From: Eutreptiella sp. 'Long Island Sound 2002'
Lineage: Eukaryota > Euglenozoa > Euglenophyceae > Eutreptiales > Eutreptiaceae
DNA: 64,000 nt
Assembly: GCA_964036045.1 (NCBI GenBank)
Contig: OZ038383.1
Coordinates: 41,686,354 to 41,750,353 of the forward strand
Direction: 5' to 3'
Positions 58,284-64,000 of the stretch are shown piece after piece. A program made the position numbers and the translations under genes. The notes under the pieces are model-generated. The model saw only the letters and a program-made list of their open reading frames with translations, made no database searches and was not told the DNA's origin. Positions within the stretch are counted from its first letter, which is position 1, and every line of letters starts with the position of its first letter.

Positions 58284-59111
58284 ATGCCCTTATCTTCCCT
58301 TTGCGCAAAGGGGGAGGCGGACGCGACCAATTTTGCGGCGGATTTTTACCCGGTTATGGGGGGAGGCAAGGCCGCCCAAGCCCAGTACACATTCACGCGC
58401 AGGCGTGCACCGCCACGGACGGCCCCGGCCACGTGTATCCTGGTCCCCTCTCCCACGATTTCTACACATGCTTGCCCCGCCCACAGGCTACCAGCATGCG
58501 TAACATGTAAACGGCTCCGCCAATCGGCGGCAGCGTGCTGCGCCAAAGGCCACCTAACACTAGGGTGTGGAGACTGCAGACCACTGTCCAAGGTCTGCCA
58601 AATGCACAGGCTGCCACCGTGCCCGCGCTGCACCCTGATGTGGCGGGGGGTACGGCACTGCTGCCAACGAGGACATCACAAGGTTAATACCCCGCACAAA
58701 GGCCTGGGCAACAGGACAGCGCCAGCCCCGGCAGGCGCCAACAACCGACCCCGGCTGCAGTCTGCAGCCCCAGAACATTCCCGGATGCATCCACAATCAC
58801 CACACTTACCACCCACACCGCTAGCCCCCAAGCGACGGAGACCCAAATCCCCGATCCCCCCCTCCCCTCCAGCCCCGCGGCCGCGAGGGATGCAGGTGGA
58901 TGATGACGACGCGGAAGTTATGAGAACCCTGTTTTTCACGGGCCACAGGCGGGCATCGTCTGAAGTTACTGGAGCCTGCTACACCACAGAGGTTCTAACT
59001 CCATGGAAAGACACAAACACCAGTATATGCACAGCCCCGCCCAGGTGCCGGGCTACATATACCGGTTGCACTACCGCCACATATGGGCCTCCCTCGTTAA
59101 TAGTACCCTAA
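58284..59111 (+). CDS. Protein with two copies of a Cys/His motif, unknown function
   Basis: The frame opens after a TAG at 58,248. The first ATG is at 58,284, with a TTG five codons upstream. Numbered from that TTG, residues 69-95 and 110-136 carry the same motif: C-x2-H-R-L-P-x-C-x2-C-x9-C-C-x-[KR]-G-H. The two copies are 41 residues apart, with a C-x2-C in between. This should bind zinc; it matches no finger class I can name. A proline-rich linker with KRRRPK (possible nuclear signal) and an acidic 'VDDDDAEVM' follow. The C-terminal ~60 residues are not recognised. Position downstream of LINE-C on the same strand suggests either the retrotransposon's last domain or a neighbouring nucleic-acid-binding protein. 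Confidence 0.5.
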   Translation: MPLSSLCAKGEADATNFAADFYPVMGGGKAAQAQYTFTRRRAPPRTAPATCILVPSPTISTHACPAHRLPACVTCKRLRQSAAACCAKGHLTLGCGDCRPLSKVCQMHRLPPCPRCTLMWRGVRHCCQRGHHKVNTPHKGLGNRTAPAPAGANNRPRLQSAAPEHSRMHPQSPHLPPTPLAPKRRRPKSPIPPSPPAPRPRGMQVDDDDAEVMRTLFFTGHRRASSEVTGACYTTEVLTPWKDTNTSICTAPPRCRATYTGCTTATYGPPSLIVP

Positions 59112-59193
59112 CCCTCCCGTCGCAAGAGCGGCCAGGACATTAAAAGCCATCAACCCTCGTTAATAGTACAGCGCGCGCACACACACACATACA

Positions 59194-60385
59194 TATCCTC
59201 TAATCTACACCCCTCTCCCCAACTCTAGGTGGCTCCACAATACGTCTCTAAGGTACGTGCACAGGGTACAACTTGGTGCATACATGTGGCAAAACTGGCT
59301 ACACTTGGTAAAAAGGGCTTAAAATGGGACATTTTTAAGGCTTTTTGGACCCTAGAGGGACCAAAAAAAGGCCCATGTCACTTGTTTGTGCACCCCTATT
59401 GGTCCACAATGGTCCAGGATCACTTTTCGAAAAAAGCATTTTTGACCCATTTCTGACCCATTTTTAGTCGCAAAACAGCCAATTCTCAAGGCACTTTGGG
59501 ATTGTCCATGGCCCAAAACGCGTCACCGCGGGCTCAAAATGGGCGAAAAGCACTTATTGGAGCATCCCAAGTGGTCTATGATCACTTTTGGAAAAATGCA
59601 TTTTTGACCCATTTGTGACCCATTTTTGGTCCCAAAACACAATTTTCGAGGCATGCTGGCATCTTCTATGGGCCAAATCGCGTCACCATGGGCTAACAAT
59701 GGGCTAAAAACACTTATTTGTGCGTCCTACGTTGTCCGAAAACAACCTTGGAAAATTTTTTTGGCTCACGGACCCTGGTGGACCCACCGTTGGGCCCCTA
59801 CAGTGCGCAGCCCACGATGCCCTCCGGCTCCACCAAGTGACCACTGGTACGGGTGTCTAGGCGTCTCATTGGGCCATTTTGAGCCTTGGAACCCACAAAA
59901 AGTGGGGGGTTGCGGGTGTACTAGGTGCCCCCAAAATTCAATTTTCAGCCACTCGGCCCAAGATACAGCCGATTCTTGGGTTTGGGGATGTTTGACACGA
60001 GCTGCGCACATTTTGGGCCCCTTTTTGCCATTATTGGGCCGTTTCTTGGACATATGGTGGAGTTGGCCGGCAACAAAATGCTCCTTGCCACGGGGCACTC
60101 AAGGCGCGCATGGAGTGTAGGAAGTGTAGGAAGCGTTGCCCTTCGTTTGTCCGTTTTGACTGGCTATGGGGGCAGTTTTGGGCCAAAAAAAGCCTATTTT
60201 GGGGGCACACAATGCGCGATTTTGGGAAGGCACCCCCCGACTTGGCGCGTCCACCCCGGGGCGCCACCTCTAGGTTTTTGGCTCAAAACTTGGATTTGGC
60301 AAGGGCACCACCTAGGCTGTACGACAGCTATAGTACAATAGAACCCGAAGCGTTTGAACGGAGTAATGGCCAAATTGGAAACTAC
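59194..60385 (+). mobile_element. TIR element copy 1 (forward, 3'-truncated)
   Basis: It starts TATCCTCTAATCTACACCCC and contains two ~180-bp internal repeats of the 'tttttgacccattt' type. It then has a section with 'aagtggggggttgcgggtg' and 'ggacatatggtggagtt', shared with the other copies. It has no transposase, so it is non-autonomous (MITE-like in structure though long). The 3' terminus is replaced by the start of copy 2. Confidence 0.75.
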
Positions 60386-61132
60386 TACTACTACACACCT
60401 CTCCCCTTAAATCTAGCTAACAAGCAAGCCACCAGCAAGCAACACGCAACAAGCAACAAGCACTTCTCCTTTCCGTTTTGGCCACCGCTTCGGGCTCTAC
60501 TCTACTCTAGCCATCCTAGAGCCTAGGTGGCGCACAAATCCAAGTTTTGAGCCAAAAATTCAGCGGTGGCGCCCCGGGGCGGGGGCGGCAGGTCGCAAGG
60601 GAGGTGCCCTTCCAATTCTGCACATTTTGTGCCCCGAAGCAGTCTTTTTCGGCCCAAAACGACCCTCACACCCAGTCAAATTCGACAAACGAAGGGAAAC
60701 GGTGGGTACACCCACGTGCGGCTTTATTGCCCCGTGACAAAGAGCCCTTTGTTGCCCTCTAACTCCACGATATGTCACAGGAATGGCCCAAAAATGGCCA
60801 TAAATGGCCTTGAATGTGTGCTGATTGTGTCAAAGTGCCCCAAAACCAAGAACGGGCCGTATCTTAACCTACGTGGCCCCAATCCGAATTGTGAGGGCAC
60901 TTAGTCCAGCCGCAACCCCCCACTATTTGTGGTTTCCTAGCCTCGGAATTGCCCAACGACATGCCTAGACCCCCGTACTAGTGGTCACTTGGTGGAGCCG
61001 GAGGGCAGCCCGGCCTGCGCACGGTGGTGGCCAAGGGTGGGTCCACGAGGGTCCGTAGGGCGAAAAGAATCATTTTTTCCAAAGTTGTTCCTAGAGCACT
61101 TGGGATGCTCAAACACATGTTTTTAGCCCATT
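60386..61132 (-). mobile_element. TIR element copy 2 (inverted, truncated)
   Basis: The reverse complement matches about 59,500-60,360 of copy 1 and the end of copy 4. Its terminal repeat reads 'ctacacacctctcccctta' at 60,395. Together with copy 1 it makes an inverted repeat with arms of about 600 bp. The inner end breaks off near 61,132. Confidence 0.75.
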
Positions 61133-61545
61133 TTGAGCTCTTGGTGGGACATATCGTAGGTAGAGGGCCACAAAGGGCTGTGAATCACGGGGCAATCAAG
61201 GCGCACGTGGATTATAGCAACCGTTCCCCTTCGTTTGACCGTTTTGAGTGAGTTTCGGGGCGTTTTTGGGCCTAAAAAGGCTGTTTTGGGGTACAAAATG
61301 CGCAGTTTTGGGAGGGCACCTCGCGATTTGCCGCCGCCGGCCCGGGGCGCCCACCGGTGAGTTTTTGGCTCAAAACTTGGATTTGGCAAAGCGACCACGT
61401 AAGATTATGGGATGGCTAGAGTAGAGTATAGCCCGGAGCGATGAGGCAAAGAAATGGCCAAAATGGAAAGGAGAAGTGCTTGCTTGTTGCTTGCTTGCTT
61501 ACTTGTTGCTTGCTAGCTACACTTAAGGGTAGAGGGGTATGGTAA
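61133..61545 (+). mobile_element. TIR element copy 3 (forward, 5'-truncated)
   Basis: This corresponds to the last third of copy 4 (from 'ggacatat' near 62,330 to the terminal repeat). It ends 'gggtagaggggtatggtaa', directly abutting copy 4. Confidence 0.75.
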
Positions 61546-62754
61546 TATCCTCTAATCTACACCCCTCTCTCCAACTCTTGATGGCTCCACGATACGCTTT
61601 AAGGTACATGTGAACTGTACAACTTGCTGTGGGTTAAATTAGGTCAAAACGAGCTCAAAATGGGTGCTATTGTGCCGTTTGACCACCACAAATGGTTCTA
61701 GATCACTTTTGGAACAGCACATTTTTCACCTATTTTCCACACGTTTTTAGTGACAAAATGAGCCATCTTTAGAGCTTTTGGGACTTTAGAGGGACGGAAA
61801 TGGTTTAAAAGGGCAAAAAAAAAAAAGGAGCTCATTTCACTTGTTTGTGCACCCAAAATGGTCTAGTATCACTTTTGAAAAAATGTGTTTTTGACCTATT
61901 TTTGGTCGCAAAATGGCCAATTTTCAAGGCATTTTGGGATTTTCCATGGGCCAAAACGCGTCACCATGGGCTCAACAAGGGCTAAAAAAACTTGTTTGAG
62001 CATCTCACGTGGTCTAGGAACAACTTTGGAAAAAATGATGTTTTTCACCCCACAGACCCTGGTGGACCCACCCTTGGCCCCCACCGTGCGCAGGCCAGGC
62101 AACCCTATGGCACCACCAAGTGACCACTAGTACGGGGGTCTAGGCGTGTCATTGGGCGATTCTCAGGGTTGGAAACAACAAAAAGTGGGGGGTTGCGGGT
62201 GGGCTAGGTGCCCTCGGAAATGGGTTTTGAGCCACGTAGCCCAAGATACGGCCCGTTCTTGGTTTTGGGGCCATTTGACATATGTTGCGTGCCACCTCGG
62301 CCATTTTTGGCCATTATTGGGCCGTTTCTCGGACATATGGTGGAGTTAGAGGGCAACAAAAGGCTGTTTGTCACAGGGCATTCAAGGCGCACGTGGAGTG
62401 TAGCAACCATTTCCCTTCGTTTGGCCGTTTTGAGTGGGTTTCGGGGCCGTTTTTTTTTTTGGGGGGGGGAAGCCTCTTTTGGGGTACATAAAGCCTCTTT
62501 TGGGGTACATAATGCACAGTTTTGGGAGGGCACCTCCCGACTTGGTACCCCCGCCCCGGGGCGCCACCGGTGGGTTTTTGGCTCAAAACTTGGATTCGGC
62601 AAGGCCACCACCTGGGCTCTAGAATGGCTAGAGTAAATTAGAGCCCAGAGCGATGAGATGGAGCAATAGCCAAAACGGAAAGGAGAAGTGCTCATTGTTG
62701 TTACTTGTTGTAGCTTGTTGGCCAGATTTAAGAGGAGAGGGGTGTAGTAATATA
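61546..62754 (+). mobile_element. TIR element copy 4 (complete, ~1.2 kb)
   Basis: Both termini are present: the 5' end reads TATCCTCTAATCTACACCCC and the 3' end, reverse-complemented, reads TATATTACTACACCCCTCTC. They share CTACACCCCTCTC as a perfect inverted core. The subterminal (3') part has GCTTGTTG-type iterations. No ORF with a transposase motif is present. Confidence 0.75.
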
Positions 62755-64000
62755 TGCATAGATTTACACTCGCGTGACGCTCTCATGTGTTCCTCGTCAT
62801 CTGTCACTTGATTCCGGACACCAGTAGAAAAGTTTTGCAAGCATTGGGGTTCAAAGGTGAGGCCATAGATGTACGAGTTATGTGCTCTAATCATTCAACT
62901 GACCAGAGTCTGTTGTAAAAATGGTGAAAGTTGATGAAATGGCCTTCTTGGACCAAATAACCGCTGTCTACTTGGGTTTGATGGACTTCCAATTTTGGGG
63001 GTTTCCATGAAATTTAGTCAGTGACTGTGCAGCAATCCATATTCAGTGCCGTGTCTCTGTTGTGTGCTTGATGGTCAAGGTCAGTTCTGGGGCGGGGGCA
63101 GTTGGAGAGTGGAATGTCTGTCCCGTTGCTGGCGGTTGCAGCACTCTGCTTCGGTGGTGTCCACTTCCCTGCAAGCAATGACAGGCTTGCTTTCAATCCC
63201 AGTGCATGAAGCTTGGAGGGTGGTATCACAACTCGGGACATCGAGTTCACTTGTCCCCCCCCCCCCCCTCCCTTAAAAGGGGCCAAGTCAGCCCCAAACA
63301 ATGAACAATGGACCCATGAGGGCGGAGGATAATAGTGGTGGCCATTTCTTGCCATGGGCTCCAGTCCAGCTGCTTCGGAATGATTTGAAACAAAATCATT
63401 ACGGTCAAGCAGAAAAAATATGCCGTTTTGAACCGCACAACAAAGAGTGTTTGACCATGCGGCGCCAGACAGTGATCAATCAGTCAAGCTGTTCCTTGAG
63501 TCCTTGTTCCGAGCCCGTTCCTCCTTTCAGGGGCTGTGTTGACCCCCACCCCCAAACCCCTGAGATACAGCGTGCCAATGGCCCTGTATTGTGAACTCCA
63601 AACAACGCGCCAGTTTATCATTCGAAGCCCAAATCACATCGCAGGCTCTGACTACATACACACTGTAGGTCTGCCGAACCATACCACAGGGTGCAGACGC
63701 CGCACACTTATCCATCGACAGACCCTTGGGCCCCTGGACCTTATTTTGAACAATGCATTCTCCGGAGCAGGCCTCCGCTACCTAGAGCGGCCGATGTAAA
63801 ACACCACAAGGCACTCCGCCCCAATACCCTGGCCAGCTCCCTTTGCACGCAAAAATCCAGTGAAATGTTGAAGCGGTCAAGTGCAGGCCCAGTCTCACTG
63901 AAACATTGACCAGCAGCACGTCTCTACATCTGGGATGCAATGTGCTTCCCAGACATGATTCCTCCCCGTTCATGATGCACAGTGCATGGGATCTGTTATG
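62755..64000. other. No gene recognised
   Basis: Short open frames occur on both strands without recognisable domains. A 14-C run lies at about 63,256-63,269. No repeat related to the rest of the window was noticed. Confidence 0.5.

Overview
This window looks like repeat-rich nuclear DNA from a eukaryote, probably a protist or microalga. The species cannot be named from the sequence. The evidence is: no operon-like coding; microsatellites (CA, CT, GA); many long G or C homopolymers; remnants of three kinds of eukaryotic mobile element (non-LTR retrotransposons, a hAT-like element, and an IS5/Harbinger-like DDE element); and one fascin-like exon that begins at a splice-acceptor-like sequence. 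I saw no rRNA, tRNA or CRISPR array, and no intact housekeeping gene.

Layout. 1-8,200: mostly gene-poor, with a fascin-like beta-trefoil exon (4,154-4,516, minus), a decayed DDE transposase (5,323-6,132, minus), part of a second copy, and the first copies of a short module (GGCTACATCACCCC...) that recurs across the window. 8,211-10,923: two halves of a hAT-like transposase gene on the minus strand. 11,000-18,900: low-complexity DNA with 10-bp minisatellites, G/C-run hairpins and one Ser/Asp-rich ORF. 18,897-23,969: on the minus strand, a reverse-transcriptase pseudogene (LINE-A) next to a DDE transposase pseudogene.

23,970-44,868 is a 20.9-kb satellite. Alternating 21-bp and 20-bp subunits form a dimer of about 41 bp, with one strand G-rich throughout. 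After it come a GC-rich hairpin-dense block (44,869-45,350), a 77-bp minisatellite, a 285-bp CA tract, and 2.3 copies of a 1.2-kb tandem repeat (47,107-49,910). A second non-LTR element (LINE-B, RT plus RNase H, plus strand) follows, and its 3' kilobase is also present inverted on its left side (49,911-50,906 versus 52,449-53,440).

53,452-57,199 is an inverted, nearly identical copy of 20,483-23,969. The satellite and everything up to 53,451 therefore form the 29.5-kb loop of a very large inverted repeat. At 57,199 the two arms part in the middle of the retrotransposon C-terminus, and each continues into a different zinc-knuckle module. The right flank then holds further retrotransposon C-terminal coding (57,200-58,250), an ORF with two copies of an unusual Cys/His motif (58,284-59,111), and four copies of a 1.2-kb terminal-inverted-repeat element in mixed orientation (59,194-62,754). 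The last 1.2 kb shows no recognisable gene.

Functionally this is an accumulation zone of mobile DNA. Every transposase and reverse transcriptase seen carries stops, frameshifts or a changed catalytic residue, so none appears autonomous. The main structural feature is the strand-asymmetric satellite enclosed by a long inverted duplication.
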